Shown: positions 22,733 through 30,450, numbered from the stretch's first letter. The stretch is DNA of 32,054 nt from Actinomycetota bacterium (GCA_009698575.1 WLPX01000017.1:1-32054), one strand, 5' to 3'. Notes: generated from the letters alone by a model not told the origin. Program-made: numbers and translations.

Positions 22733-23687
22733 TAAAGTCCTTCGTCCCCGTCGTTCATCTCTAGCCGTGCCAGGTAGCAGTGTAAAAATGCTTGATAAGG
22801 CTCGTGGCCTAAAGTCCGATCAGCTGTTTATGGATCTAGAAGATGCGGTTGCACCACTTGCCAAAGCTGATGCACGCAAGAATATCGTGCAGGCACTAAA
22901 TGAAGGTGGCTACGAAGACAAAATTCGCGCTGTACGCGTAAATGACTGGACTACCCAGTGGACTTACACCGACGTTATCGAGATCGTCGAAGGCGCGGGC
23001 GCAAACTTAGATTGCATCATGTTGCCTAAGGTGCAAACCGCTGACCAAGTTGTTGCCCTTGATTTATTGCTTACCCAACTAGAGCGCACAAATGGCCTTG
23101 AAGTTGGTCGCCTTGGTATCGAAGCTCAAATTGAAAACGCGATGGGCCTTATCAACATCAATGCAATTGCCGCATCCAGCCCACGTATTGAATCCATCAT
23201 CTTTGGGCCAGCTGACTTTATGGCCAGCATCAACATGAAATCTCTCGTGGTTGGCGAACAGCCACCGGGCTATGACACCGGAGATGCTTACCACCACATC
23301 TTGATGAGCATTTTGATGGCAGCGCGTGCTTACAACAAGCAAGCAATTGATGGTCCATACCTTGGCATCAAGGATCTAGAAGGTTTCCGCCGCGTCGCTG
23401 GCCGCTCGGCCGCACTTGGCTTTGACGGCAAGTGGGCTTTGCATCCAGACCAGATTGAACTGGCCAACGAAGTGTTCTCGCCAAAGCAAGAAGATTACGA
23501 TCACGCCGAAATGATCTTGGATGCCTATGACTGGGCAACTAGCTCAGCCGGCGGCGCAAAAGGTGCAGTAATGCTCGGAGATGAAATGATTGACGAAGCA
23601 TCTCGCAAGATGGCATTGGTTGTTTCAGCTAAGGGCCGGGCCGCGGGAATGAAGCGCACGCAGACTTTCACTCCACCGGAGGCATAA
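22725..23687 (+). CDS. mcl: HpcH/HpaI-family lyase, probable malyl-CoA/beta-methylmalyl-CoA lyase (320 aa)
   Basis: In the ethylmalonyl-CoA pathway this enzyme cleaves beta-methylmalyl-CoA to glyoxylate and propionyl-CoA. The sequence is a CitE-like TIM barrel. It has RSSLAVPGSSVKMLDKARGL, LFMDLEDAVAP (Glu and Asp near the Mg site), the LPKVQTADQV segment, GIEAQIENAMGLININ with the conserved Glu, FGPADFMASI, and a late GKWALHPDQIELAN. The start is GTG at 22725 with GGAG upstream, overlapping the ecm stop. Plain citrate-lyase-like activity cannot be excluded by sequence, but the operon makes the lyase assignment likely. Confidence 0.88.
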   Translation: MSNKVLRPRRSSLAVPGSSVKMLDKARGLKSDQLFMDLEDAVAPLAKADARKNIVQALNEGGYEDKIRAVRVNDWTTQWTYTDVIEIVEGAGANLDCIMLPKVQTADQVVALDLLLTQLERTNGLEVGRLGIEAQIENAMGLININAIAASSPRIESIIFGPADFMASINMKSLVVGEQPPGYDTGDAYHHILMSILMAARAYNKQAIDGPYLGIKDLEGFRRVAGRSAALGFDGKWALHPDQIELANEVFSPKQEDYDHAEMILDAYDWATSSAGGAKGAVMLGDEMIDEASRKMALVVSAKGRAAGMKRTQTFTPPEA

Positions 23688-23690
23688 TCC

Positions 23691-24896
23691 ATGGCACGTC
23701 TTGCTCAAACTGATGGTTTAACTGATGTTCAAGAGGCGATTTTGGATGCTGTGCATTCCTTTGTCGATAACGAGATCATTCCAGTTGCCAATGAATTAGA
23801 ACATGCTGACGAGTACCCACAGGCAATCGTTGATGGCCTTAAGGAACTTGGCGTATTTGGTCTGATGATTCCAGAAGAGTACGGCGGCTTGGGCGAATCA
23901 CTACTGACATACGCGCTTGTGGTCGAAGAGATCGCACGTGGTTGGATGCCGGTAAGTGGTGTTATCAATACTCACTTCATCGTTGCCTACATGTTGATGC
24001 AGCACGGCACCCAAGAACAAAAAGATAAATACTTGCCACGTATGGCAACTGGCGAAGTTCGCGGCGCATTTAGCATGAGCGAACCAGGTGTTGGTTCAGA
24101 TGTTTCTGGCATTACTTCCAAGGCAGTTCGCGATGGTGATGGCTGGAGCCTGACTGGCCAAAAGATGTGGTTAACAAATGGTGGTTCATCCACACTGGTT
24201 GCAGTTTTAGTTCGCGCTGACGAAGATGCGCCAGCTGATGCCAGCGTTTACAAAAAGATGGCCACTTTCTTGATTGAAAAAGAATCTGGTTTTGGCGAAG
24301 TTCGTCCCGGGCTAACCATCCCAGGCAAGATCGAAAAAATGGGTTACAAAGGCGTTGACACCACCGAATTGATTATGGATGGCTTAAAGCTTTCTAACGA
24401 TGATTTATTAGGCGGGGAAACTGGCAAGGGCTTCTATCAAATGATGGATGGCGTTGAAGTTGGCCGAGTTAACGTGGCAGCGCGCGCAGCAGGCCTTGGT
24501 CTTCGTGCTTTTGAACTTGCAATCGATTACGCGCAACAGCGCCAGACTTTCGGCAAGTTCATCGCCGAACATCAAGCCGTAGCTTTTCGCCTAGCTGACA
24601 TGGCAACAAAGGTCGAAGTTGCGCACGCGATGATGGTTAATGCAGCTCGCAAAAAGGATTCTGGCGAACGTAACGACATGGAATCTGGCATGGCCAAGTA
24701 CATTGCCAGTGAGTTCTGCAAGGAAATCGTCGAGGATTCTTTCCGGATTCACGGTGGCTATGGCTATTCGAAGGAATACGAAATCGAGCGCTTGTATCGC
24801 GAAGCCCCGATGTTACTAATCGGTGAAGGTACCGCAGATATTCAGCGCATGATTATCGCGCGTCGATTGCTCGAAGACTACAAACTCCGCACTTAA
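23691..24896 (+). CDS. mcd: Acyl-CoA dehydrogenase, probable (2S)-methylsuccinyl-CoA dehydrogenase (401 aa)
   Basis: FAD-dependent dehydrogenase that would oxidise (2S)-methylsuccinyl-CoA to mesaconyl-CoA. The fold is clear: IPEEYGGLGES, SMSEPGVGSDVSGI, QKMWLTNGG, and the C-terminal IGEGTADIQRMIIARRLL with Glu379 as the likely catalytic base. It starts 3 bp after mcl, so it is in the same operon, which is the main reason for the Mcd assignment. It lacks the long N-terminal extension of the alphaproteobacterial Mcd. A short-chain acyl-CoA dehydrogenase with broader use is the alternative. No mesaconyl-CoA hydratase follows; the next genes are on the other strand. Confidence 0.85.
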   Translation: MARLAQTDGLTDVQEAILDAVHSFVDNEIIPVANELEHADEYPQAIVDGLKELGVFGLMIPEEYGGLGESLLTYALVVEEIARGWMPVSGVINTHFIVAYMLMQHGTQEQKDKYLPRMATGEVRGAFSMSEPGVGSDVSGITSKAVRDGDGWSLTGQKMWLTNGGSSTLVAVLVRADEDAPADASVYKKMATFLIEKESGFGEVRPGLTIPGKIEKMGYKGVDTTELIMDGLKLSNDDLLGGETGKGFYQMMDGVEVGRVNVAARAAGLGLRAFELAIDYAQQRQTFGKFIAEHQAVAFRLADMATKVEVAHAMMVNAARKKDSGERNDMESGMAKYIASEFCKEIVEDSFRIHGGYGYSKEYEIERLYREAPMLLIGEGTADIQRMIIARRLLEDYKLRT

Positions 24897-24902
24897 AGCG
24901 CT

Positions 24903-25508
24903 CTAACCTTCGATTAAGTAATGTGTGTCCTGGATTTCGCAGTTCGGGCCATTGATCGGAACGATGTCTTGTGGGCACGAAGAGAACGCAACGATGCAAT
25001 CCATCTCGGCGCGCAATGTGATGTATTCGCCAACTCCAGCTGGGCAACCGTCCCACTTAATGGAGTTGTTGTCAGTTGGGCTAACTGGAATGTTCATGAA
25101 TAGATTCAGTGGCGCTGGATGAACTAGGCGCTCAACATCAATTTTGTCTAAGGCAACTTCTAAGTTGTCCTTGCAGTTCATGTGATACTCAGTGCAACCA
25201 AGCTGTTCGTAGCGGTAGCGATCGCACGATGGCATCAAAGTGTCATGGATGCCAGGCGTGGTGTCTTCGATGATCGTCATGATGTCACGGCGCTTAGTGG
25301 TAACTAATGTGTCGCCAACAGTTGGAATGATTTTTAATAAGGCAGCATGCGTGTGATGCATGGACATGTATTCGTTCATGTCATTAGCGGCAAAAGCCCA
25401 AAAGTCGATGACTTGTTGTCCAAAGGTATTAATCACTTTTAGGGTTTGACCCTTTTTCATGCGGTCGGCCACGCCATGACGAGCTGGAATAAGTTTTAGT
25501 TCAGACAT
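24903..25508 (-). CDS. DUF1989 (urea carboxylase-associated) family protein, copy 1 (201 aa)
   Basis: Conserved segments are GVADRMKKGQTLKVINTFG, DTTPGIHDTLMPSCDRYRY, YHMNCKDNL, NLFMNIPV and the C-terminal LRAEMDCIVAFSSCPQD. The cysteines and histidine in the CD, NC and HD motifs would bind a metal. Members include the two subunits of carboxyguanidine deiminase (CgdA, CgdB), which release ammonia during guanidine breakdown. The start is the ATG at 25508, with GGAGG five nt upstream; an upstream in-frame ATG at 25520 lies before that site and is rejected. It follows its paralogue by 43 bp and is convergent with mcd. No guanidine carboxylase or urea carboxylase is in the window, so the substrate stays open. 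Confidence 0.85.
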   Translation of the reverse strand: MSELKLIPARHGVADRMKKGQTLKVINTFGQQVIDFWAFAANDMNEYMSMHHTHAALLKIIPTVGDTLVTTKRRDIMTIIEDTTPGIHDTLMPSCDRYRYEQLGCTEYHMNCKDNLEVALDKIDVERLVHPAPLNLFMNIPVSPTDNNSIKWDGCPAGVGEYITLRAEMDCIVAFSSCPQDIVPINGPNCEIQDTHYLIEG

Positions 25509-25551
25509 GCTGACCTCCATAAATTAAGTTCCCTACAGATACCTTAGGGTC

Positions 25552-26151
25552 TTAATCCGTGATGGTGTAATGGGCATCTTGCACAATGCAAGCTTCACCA
25601 TTAATTGGGATCATGTCCTGGGGACATGCGGAGAATACAACGATGCAATCCATATCGGCGCGAAGCTCTAGGTAGTCACCAGGCTTTGCAACTGCCGGAA
25701 CGTAAGTTAGCGTGCTGCCGTTTGATACTGGAACATTCATAAAAATATTAAATGGCGCCGGTTGCAATATCCGCTTTAGTCCAATGCCTTCGAGGGCTTG
25801 ACCTAGATTGTCGGTGCAGTTGTCGTGGTAGCCATCGGCACCTAAGAGTTGATATCGATAAATGTCACAGGCAGCCATGAGAGTGTCATGAATACCAGGA
25901 GAAGTATCACCAGTTAGTGTCACGATTGGTCGGCGCTTGATTGTCACGAGCGAGTCGCCAACTACTGGAATAGTTTTGCCAAGTGAAACGTGAGTATGTT
26001 CCATTGAAAGTGGTTCGGCCAAGTCATCGGCGTTAAATGCCCAAAAATCCACGACCTGTGATCCAAGAGTGTTGATGACTCTTAAGGTTTGACCCTTTTT
26101 CATCCGGTCGGCTACACCTCGACGCGCTGGGATTAACTTCAATTCAGACAC
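25552..26151 (-). CDS. DUF1989 family protein, copy 2 (199 aa)
   Basis: About half identical by eye to the neighbouring copy. The N-terminal block (SELKLIPARRGVADRMKKG) and the metal-site motifs (SPGIHDTLMAACDIYRY, NCTDNL, CPQDMIPINGEAC) are all retained. The start is GTG at 26151, preceded by GGAGG with the same spacing as the sister gene, which indicates an old tandem duplication including the ribosome-binding site. The pair would fit a two-subunit deiminase or two enzymes of different specificity. It is transcribed first and lies next to a 363-bp intergenic region with structure. Confidence 0.85.
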   Translation of the reverse strand: MSELKLIPARRGVADRMKKGQTLRVINTLGSQVVDFWAFNADDLAEPLSMEHTHVSLGKTIPVVGDSLVTIKRRPIVTLTGDTSPGIHDTLMAACDIYRYQLLGADGYHDNCTDNLGQALEGIGLKRILQPAPFNIFMNVPVSNGSTLTYVPAVAKPGDYLELRADMDCIVVFSACPQDMIPINGEACIVQDAHYTITD

Positions 26152-26514
26152 CTTGACCTCCAAGAATTTGCTCGTAAAACAACAATAGCCTTCGAGGCTA
26201 TGTCAGTTTATGTATCCGCTGAAATTCTTGAATCATGAAATCATCTAGTTTTGGCGCGATCAACTGAAGAGACATATTCATTCACATCAGAATGTTTTTC
26301 GAAACGCGAAATGCTGATTAACGTCTGAAAATCAGTTATTTCCAATAGTTTCCCCCAAAACTATGAACCCCGGCTACTTAACTCGCAAGGAGTCAGAGGC
26401 AGTTCCGGGGTGTTGTCACAATTATTACATATTTTCGTGTGTCAGCTCGAGTACATTGCTAGTTAATTGAAGTGCTGTGGATAAGCCTGGCCAGCATTCT
26501 CTAGGCTGTAGGAC
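26152..26514. other. 363-bp divergent intergenic region with two stem-loops
   Basis: No gene is credible. It separates the DUF1989 pair (minus) from psuG-psuK (plus). A hairpin and a larger stem-loop lie at 26345-26411 and are listed on their own. TAGGCT (26502-26507) is 7 nt before the psuG ATG and may be its -10 box. I looked for the guanidine-I (ykkC) riboswitch core near the DUF1989 genes and did not find it. Confidence 0.6.
26345..26411. ncRNA. Structured RNA-like element, family unknown
   Basis: ATAGTTT (26345-26351) pairs with AAACTAT (26358-26364) around a CCCCCA loop. Directly after, ACCCCGG (26367-26373) pairs with CCGGGGT (26405-26411), enclosing a small stem ACTC/GAGT (26381-26384, 26390-26393). 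The C-rich loop could also pair with the GGGG of the second stem. On the minus strand it would sit in the leader of the DUF1989 genes, and on the plus strand about 100 nt before psuG. No run of T follows, so a simple terminator is unlikely. Confidence 0.4.
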
Positions 26515-27438
26515 ATGAGCATCGATTCAAACCACTTAAATTTCCATCCAGAGGTCGCAAAGGCCTTGGCTGACGGTCTACCAGTGGTGGCTTTGGAGTC
26601 AACGATCATTAGCCATGGCCTACCGAGTCCACGCAACGTCGCTGTTGCCGGCGACATCGAACAAAGTGTGCGCGACGGTGGAGCAATCCCGGCCACGATC
26701 GCAATCATCAACGGCGTGGTAAAAGTTGGACTGACGGCAGACGAGCTTGTAATTCTTGGTGATCCAAATAGCAATGTTGTAAAAGTTTCTACGCGCGACT
26801 TAGGTCCTGTGCTAGCTTCTGGTGGCCATGGCGCAACAACAGTTTCGGCAACCAGTCACATTGCCAACCTTGCGGGCATCAAATTCTTTGCAACCGGTGG
26901 ATTAGGCGGAGTGCATCGCGGAGCCCAAGACACTTATGACGAATCCGGCGACCTAGTTACATTGGCTCGCACCCCGATTACTGTGACATGTGCAGGCGTT
27001 AAATCAATCCTTGATGTTGGAGCAACACTTGAGCGCCTTGAGACCTTAGGTGTGACCGTTGTTGGCTTTGGTACTGATGCCTTCCCAGGTTTCTATCGCG
27101 CTGATTCTGGCTTTGGGGTGCCATGGCGAGTGGACACTGTGGCACAAGCGGCAGCAATTGGAATACAGCGAGATGCAATCAAAGCACCGGGCGCAGTAAT
27201 CATTGCCCAGCCAGTTTCCCAAGCTGACCAGTTGGATTTGGCACTGCATGATCGGGTGCTAGCCCAAGGTTTGGCTGCTGCGGATAAAGCAGGAATTTCC
27301 GGTAAAGATGTCACACCATTTTTGTTGGATTGGTTCCATACCCAAACAAATAATCAATCACTAGAAGTAAATGTGACTTTAATTAATGCCAATGCAAAAT
27401 TAGCCGCCCAGATTGCCGTGGCCGCAACGCAGTCATGA
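26515..27438 (+). CDS. psuG: Pseudouridine-5'-phosphate glycosidase (307 aa)
   Basis: Cleaves pseudouridine 5'-phosphate to uracil and ribose 5-phosphate in pseudouridine breakdown. The sequence follows the PsuG/IndA family along its length: VALESTIISHGLPSPRN, IPATIAIINGVVKVGL, TRDLGPVLASGGHGATTVSAT, FATGGLGGVHRGA, FPGFYRADSGFGVPWRVD and late FLLDWFHTQTNNQSLEVN. Length is normal. The stop overlaps the kinase start as ATGA, so both steps are made together. The ATG at 26515 has a near-leaderless TAGGCT box and a short GGA close by. Confidence 0.94.
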   Translation: MSIDSNHLNFHPEVAKALADGLPVVALESTIISHGLPSPRNVAVAGDIEQSVRDGGAIPATIAIINGVVKVGLTADELVILGDPNSNVVKVSTRDLGPVLASGGHGATTVSATSHIANLAGIKFFATGGLGGVHRGAQDTYDESGDLVTLARTPITVTCAGVKSILDVGATLERLETLGVTVVGFGTDAFPGFYRADSGFGVPWRVDTVAQAAAIGIQRDAIKAPGAVIIAQPVSQADQLDLALHDRVLAQGLAAADKAGISGKDVTPFLLDWFHTQTNNQSLEVNVTLINANAKLAAQIAVAATQS

Positions 27439-28346
27439 CTACGAATTCACCGGCACAAATTTGCATCATTGGCGATGTCAATGTTGATGTTGTAAGTCTG
27501 CTGTCTGAGCCTCTGCAGAAAAACACTGACACTACGGCTACTAATGCGATTTCACTAGGTGGATCTACTTGCAACGTTGCCGTTTGGCTTACGCATTTAG
27601 GCGTGGCCGTTGACTTGGTTTCGGCAATTGGGGATGACGTTTTGGGCGGGTGGGTAGTAACTCAGTTGCAAGGCTTTGGGGTATCTGATTCTCACATCCG
27701 CACAATTCCAAGTCAACGAACTGGAACCTGTGTGATTTTGGTAGATGAAACTGGTGCGCGATCGATGATGCCAGATTTTGGCGCGAATTTAATCCAAGCT
27801 GTCGATGACGAACTAATCAACCTAATTAATGCCAGCGACATTGTTGTGATGAGTGCGTATACGTTTATGCGCCCAGAATCTAATAAATTTGCGCTCGATG
27901 TTTTGGCTGCCGTTTCAAAGTCAACTGCCCGCATGGTTATCGATGCGGCTTCGAGTTCGCCAATTGAAAAGACGGGCTCGGAACTGGTTCGCAAATATTT
28001 GTCTCGAGCCGATTTAGTTTTGGCCAACGAAGATGAATTCGCCGCATTAGGTAAAGCTGCGCCCGAGAATTGGACTAGCGAGTTTAAGAATCTAATTATT
28101 AAGCGCGGTGAGCGCGGCGCGCTTTGGCTATATCAGGGTCAAGAGGTTGCTACTGTGGCTGCCGAAAAGGTCGCGGTCACAGACACTACTGGTGCTGGTG
28201 ATGCTTTTTGCGCTGGGTTACTTTCCCAATTGCAGTCTCGCTCAGATTGGGACAACTTGGGGCTAGTTGACTACGCCCAGGCGCTATATGCAGCAGCTAA
28301 TACGGCTGGAGAAAACTGCAAAACTCTAGGCGCTACACCCAGGTAG
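27435..28346 (+). CDS. psuK: PfkB-family kinase, probable pseudouridine kinase (303 aa)
   Basis: Ribokinase-type fold. It has an N-terminal substrate motif GGSTCNVAVWLTHLG and the C-terminal ATP/catalytic motif DTTGAGDAFCAGL, with Asp as catalytic base. In this position it would phosphorylate pseudouridine to feed PsuG. By sequence alone another nucleoside or sugar kinase is possible; the ATGA overlap with psuG settles the likely role. The next gene is convergent, 11 bp away, with no terminator visible between them. Confidence 0.88.
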   Translation: MTTNSPAQICIIGDVNVDVVSLLSEPLQKNTDTTATNAISLGGSTCNVAVWLTHLGVAVDLVSAIGDDVLGGWVVTQLQGFGVSDSHIRTIPSQRTGTCVILVDETGARSMMPDFGANLIQAVDDELINLINASDIVVMSAYTFMRPESNKFALDVLAAVSKSTARMVIDAASSSPIEKTGSELVRKYLSRADLVLANEDEFAALGKAAPENWTSEFKNLIIKRGERGALWLYQGQEVATVAAEKVAVTDTTGAGDAFCAGLLSQLQSRSDWDNLGLVDYAQALYAAANTAGENCKTLGATPR

Positions 28347-28357
28347 AGCTCCATTAC

Positions 28358-28870
28358 TTACTCAGCGATGAATGTCCAGACCAGCCCGTTATCTTGGCCC
28401 ATGATTTCGATGTAACCAACGGCTTCGCCTTCTTCACTCAAGACAAATGCTGGGCACTTAACAACATCGTTATCTGATTCGCAAGGACCAGAAGTATTAA
28501 ACGGTACGTCTGGTCCAGAAACAATTCCGTTAGATGCCCATGCGCCATTGTCGGCGACAAAAGACTCGACTACTTCAGCGCTGACTTCGCTGCCAAGCAG
28601 GCCACAAGCAACGGTCGCTACTCGATATTGCACTTCATTAACTACAAGGTCAGATTCTTGTCGCACAAACGCTTTGGCCCCATCGGCGTAAGTTGAGCAA
28701 TCAATCGTTACATCAGATTCGGCAACCGGTGGCATGTCTTCGTAGGCGATGCTGACAGCTGCGGAAGGACTAGCTGAGATTGCATCGACATTGGCAGCTG
28801 GAGATTGACTTGAGCAGCCAGACATTAAGACAGCAGAAATCAGACCAACGGCGAACATGGGAAGTTTCAT
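28358..28870 (-). CDS. Putative lipoprotein (170 aa)
   Basis: The signal peptide ends in the lipobox LMSGC (Cys19), followed by a Ser/Ala-rich linker and an acidic domain with several cysteines (CSTYADG, VATVACG, CESDNDVVKC) that probably form disulfides. No family recognised. On the minus strand TAGGCT (28882-28877) is 6 nt before the ATG, with no ribosome-binding site, so the mRNA is probably leaderless. Confidence 0.8.
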   Translation of the reverse strand: MKLPMFAVGLISAVLMSGCSSQSPAANVDAISASPSAAVSIAYEDMPPVAESDVTIDCSTYADGAKAFVRQESDLVVNEVQYRVATVACGLLGSEVSAEVVESFVADNGAWASNGIVSGPDVPFNTSGPCESDNDVVKCPAFVLSEEGEAVGYIEIMGQDNGLVWTFIAE

Positions 28871-28876
28871 GCTTTT

Positions 28877-28882
28877 AGCCTA
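28877..28882 (-). promoter_or_regulatory. Leaderless-type -10 box before the lipoprotein gene
   Basis: TAGGCT followed by AAAAGC and the ATG at 28870 on the minus strand; spacing exactly 6 nt. Confidence 0.55.
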
Positions 28883-28953
28883 CGTCTGGCATCCACAAGT
28901 TTGGGTTAGCCACACAGCCGGGTGCACATTAATGCACGGTCAGGGGTCACCGA

Positions 28954-28965
28954 TACATTCAAGGC
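28954..28965 (+). promoter_or_regulatory. Leaderless-type -10 box before the exonuclease gene
   Basis: TACATT (28954-28959) is followed by 6 nt (CAAGGC) and the ATG at 28966. AAGG is too close to the start to act as a normal ribosome-binding site. Confidence 0.55.
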
Positions 28966-29622
28966 ATGGATTCACGCTTTGCCAACCCCGGGGATGTCGG
29001 ACACTTCCTGCATTACGGGGGAGCCGGCGGCACCCACGAACTAGACCAAGACTTCGTAGTGGTTGACGTAGAAACATCAGGGTTAGATCCAGCCGCTGGG
29101 GCTCGGGTAATCGAAATTGCCGCCGTTCGCATTCGACCTAATGGCGAGTTAGTAGATTCCATGTCCACGCTTATCAATCCAGGCGATGGCGATACTGGTG
29201 CGGATTGGATTCACGGCATCACACCTGCCATGGTTGCCAACGCTCCAACTTTTGAGCAAGTTTTTGATGAATTCGCGCGCGTTTTAGACAACGCAGTTTT
29301 CGTAGCTCATCACGCCAAATTCGACGAAGGGTTTGTCGCAGCCGAAGCAGAAATCGCAGGAGTGAACTTGGCAGTAATGCCGGCTATCTGCACTTACTGG
29401 CTAGCGCGCAGTAGCGTGAAAGGCACTGAGAATTTCAAATTAGGAACTTTGGCTACGCATTTTGGTATCTCACAAGTTGGCGCGCATTCGGCGCTAGATG
29501 ATGCTCGAGTTGTTGCGACAATGTTGCCAAAGATGTTGGCTAGTTATGGTTCGTTGACATACTTCACGTCTCCGCAGCCACAGCCGCGATTAGGTCAAAC
29601 TGGAAAGCTATTAACGCGCTAG
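28966..29622 (+). CDS. DnaQ-type 3'-5' exonuclease (218 aa)
   Basis: DEDDh exonuclease domain. It has DVET (Asp34, Glu36), HHAKFDEGF (Asp120) and HSALDDAR (His174, Asp179), the complete metal and base set. IHGITPAMV is the usual linker between the first two motifs. Single-domain proteins of this kind in actinobacteria act in DNA repair or proofreading in trans. The first 28 residues are Gly-rich and unusual. The stop shares CTAG with that of the convergent glyoxalase-like gene. Confidence 0.88.
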   Translation: MDSRFANPGDVGHFLHYGGAGGTHELDQDFVVVDVETSGLDPAAGARVIEIAAVRIRPNGELVDSMSTLINPGDGDTGADWIHGITPAMVANAPTFEQVFDEFARVLDNAVFVAHHAKFDEGFVAAEAEIAGVNLAVMPAICTYWLARSSVKGTENFKLGTLATHFGISQVGAHSALDDARVVATMLPKMLASYGSLTYFTSPQPQPRLGQTGKLLTR

Positions 29623-30254
29623 TTAATTACTACAGAGCCATTTGCAGTTTGGAATGTTACTGAAGTTAGTCCTACTTCGTCATCCTCAACCCATGACAGC
29701 GCGATGTCATCGAGCATGTTTTCTGGGGTATCGCCAAGCCATGTAGTTAGGGAATCGCGATCGCCACTAAAGGCAAATTCGCTGATGGTTATGTCAGAAG
29801 TGCCACCGATGCTCGGGTGCGCGGACATGTCATCCCACTTAATAAAGAACGGCAAAATCGGCTCAGCAATTAAGTCGATTACGCCAATTTGCTTCCAAGT
29901 TAAATCGCCGCCACCTGGACGCTGACGATGTCCAAGTCCTGCACTACGACCAATTCGAGCCTCTAGGGGAGCAACATCGTCTACGCGAACTGCCCAACCC
30001 ATCCAGCCACCGCCAGCCTCAGCGCGGTTGCGAACTGCTTGGCCAAACGGCACAGTTTCAGCTACTGGATGCTCCAGGGGAGCCACAATTTCGATGTACT
30101 GACCAGAGGCCAAAGGCAAAATAAAGTTGCGGGTTCCAGCACGTGGGTGCTTGCCGCCGTCGATGAATGCAACACCTAATTCAGCGCCCAGACGTTGCAC
30201 AGTGTCAGCGAGTTCAGCATTGGTTACGGCATAGGCCACGTGATCTAGTTGCAT
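29619..30254 (-). CDS. Glyoxalase-like (VOC superfamily) protein (211 aa)
   Basis: The N-terminal MQLDHVAYAVTN and the repeated beta-alpha-beta-beta-beta pattern (GQYIEIVAPLEHP, GWMGWAVRVDDV) fit the Glyoxalase_3-type VOC fold. The metal-binding His/Glu pattern is partly present (His5, Glu in YIEIV). The ATG at 30254 follows AAGG at good spacing; an upstream in-frame start at 30317 would add a non-conserved tail. The substrate is unknown. The leader region holds strong inverted repeats, listed separately. Confidence 0.8.
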   Translation of the reverse strand: MQLDHVAYAVTNAELADTVQRLGAELGVAFIDGGKHPRAGTRNFILPLASGQYIEIVAPLEHPVAETVPFGQAVRNRAEAGGGWMGWAVRVDDVAPLEARIGRSAGLGHRQRPGGGDLTWKQIGVIDLIAEPILPFFIKWDDMSAHPSIGGTSDITISEFAFSGDRDSLTTWLGDTPENMLDDIALSWVEDDEVGLTSVTFQTANGSVVIN

Positions 30255-30279
30255 GTGAAAACCTTGGCATAACCGGGAT

Positions 30280-30307
30280 GACCCCTTGTCACCGGGGTCG
30301 GGTTTTT
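30280..30307 (+). terminator. Hairpin with T-run upstream of the glyoxalase-like gene (plus-strand orientation)
   Basis: GACCCC (30280-30285) pairs with GGGGTC (30294-30299), then GGG and TTTTT follow on the plus strand. No plus-strand gene ends just before it, so its role as terminator is unclear; on the minus strand it is in the 5' leader of the glyoxalase-like gene. Confidence 0.4.
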
Positions 30308-30312
30308 GACGC

Positions 30313-30329
30313 GACACGCAGGGCGTGTC
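30313..30329. repeat. Palindrome GACACG/CGTGTC
   Basis: GACACG (30313-30318) and CGTGTC (30324-30329) are perfect complements with a 5-nt centre. It is suitable as a dimeric regulator site in the divergent region between the glyoxalase-like and DUF4192 genes, or as part of the RNA structure nearby. Confidence 0.4.
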
Positions 30330-30337
30330 ATTACCGA

Positions 30338-30450
30338 GGTATTGGGCTTTTGTTGTCTAAGTTTTTCGTTAAGCACCCAGAGGGACGGCGGAGGGGAAGC
30401 CACCCGAACTCTGGGTGCTCTTTCATGCCCAAAAATTGATACCTGTTTTT
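30338..30450 (+). ncRNA. Candidate structured RNA (about 110 nt), family unknown
   Basis: An outer helix GGTAT+TGGGC (30338-30347) pairs with GCCCA (30427-30431) and ATACC (30439-30443), with a bulge between. Inside is an 11-bp perfect stem AGCACCCAGAG (30372-30382) with CTCTGGGTGCT (30409-30419), topped by GGG/CCC and GGC/GCC pairs around a purine-rich loop. TGTTTTT follows the outer helix on the plus strand, as expected for a terminated small RNA. A leader of the minus-strand glyoxalase-like gene is the alternative. It does not match SRP RNA, tmRNA or a riboswitch I can recall. Confidence 0.45.

Noticed and set aside
24921..25122. Plus-strand frames opposite the DUF1989 gene
   Set aside because: The minus-strand DUF1989 frame is conserved and has a GGAGG site; the others are shadows.
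26152..26514. Guanidine-I (ykkC) riboswitch before the DUF1989 genes
   Set aside because: The conserved core sequences of this riboswitch were not found on the minus strand; the structure there is different.
30338..30450. SRP RNA, tmRNA or RNase P RNA
   Set aside because: The GGAA tetraloop context and conserved asymmetrical loop of SRP RNA are absent, and the segment is too short for the other two.
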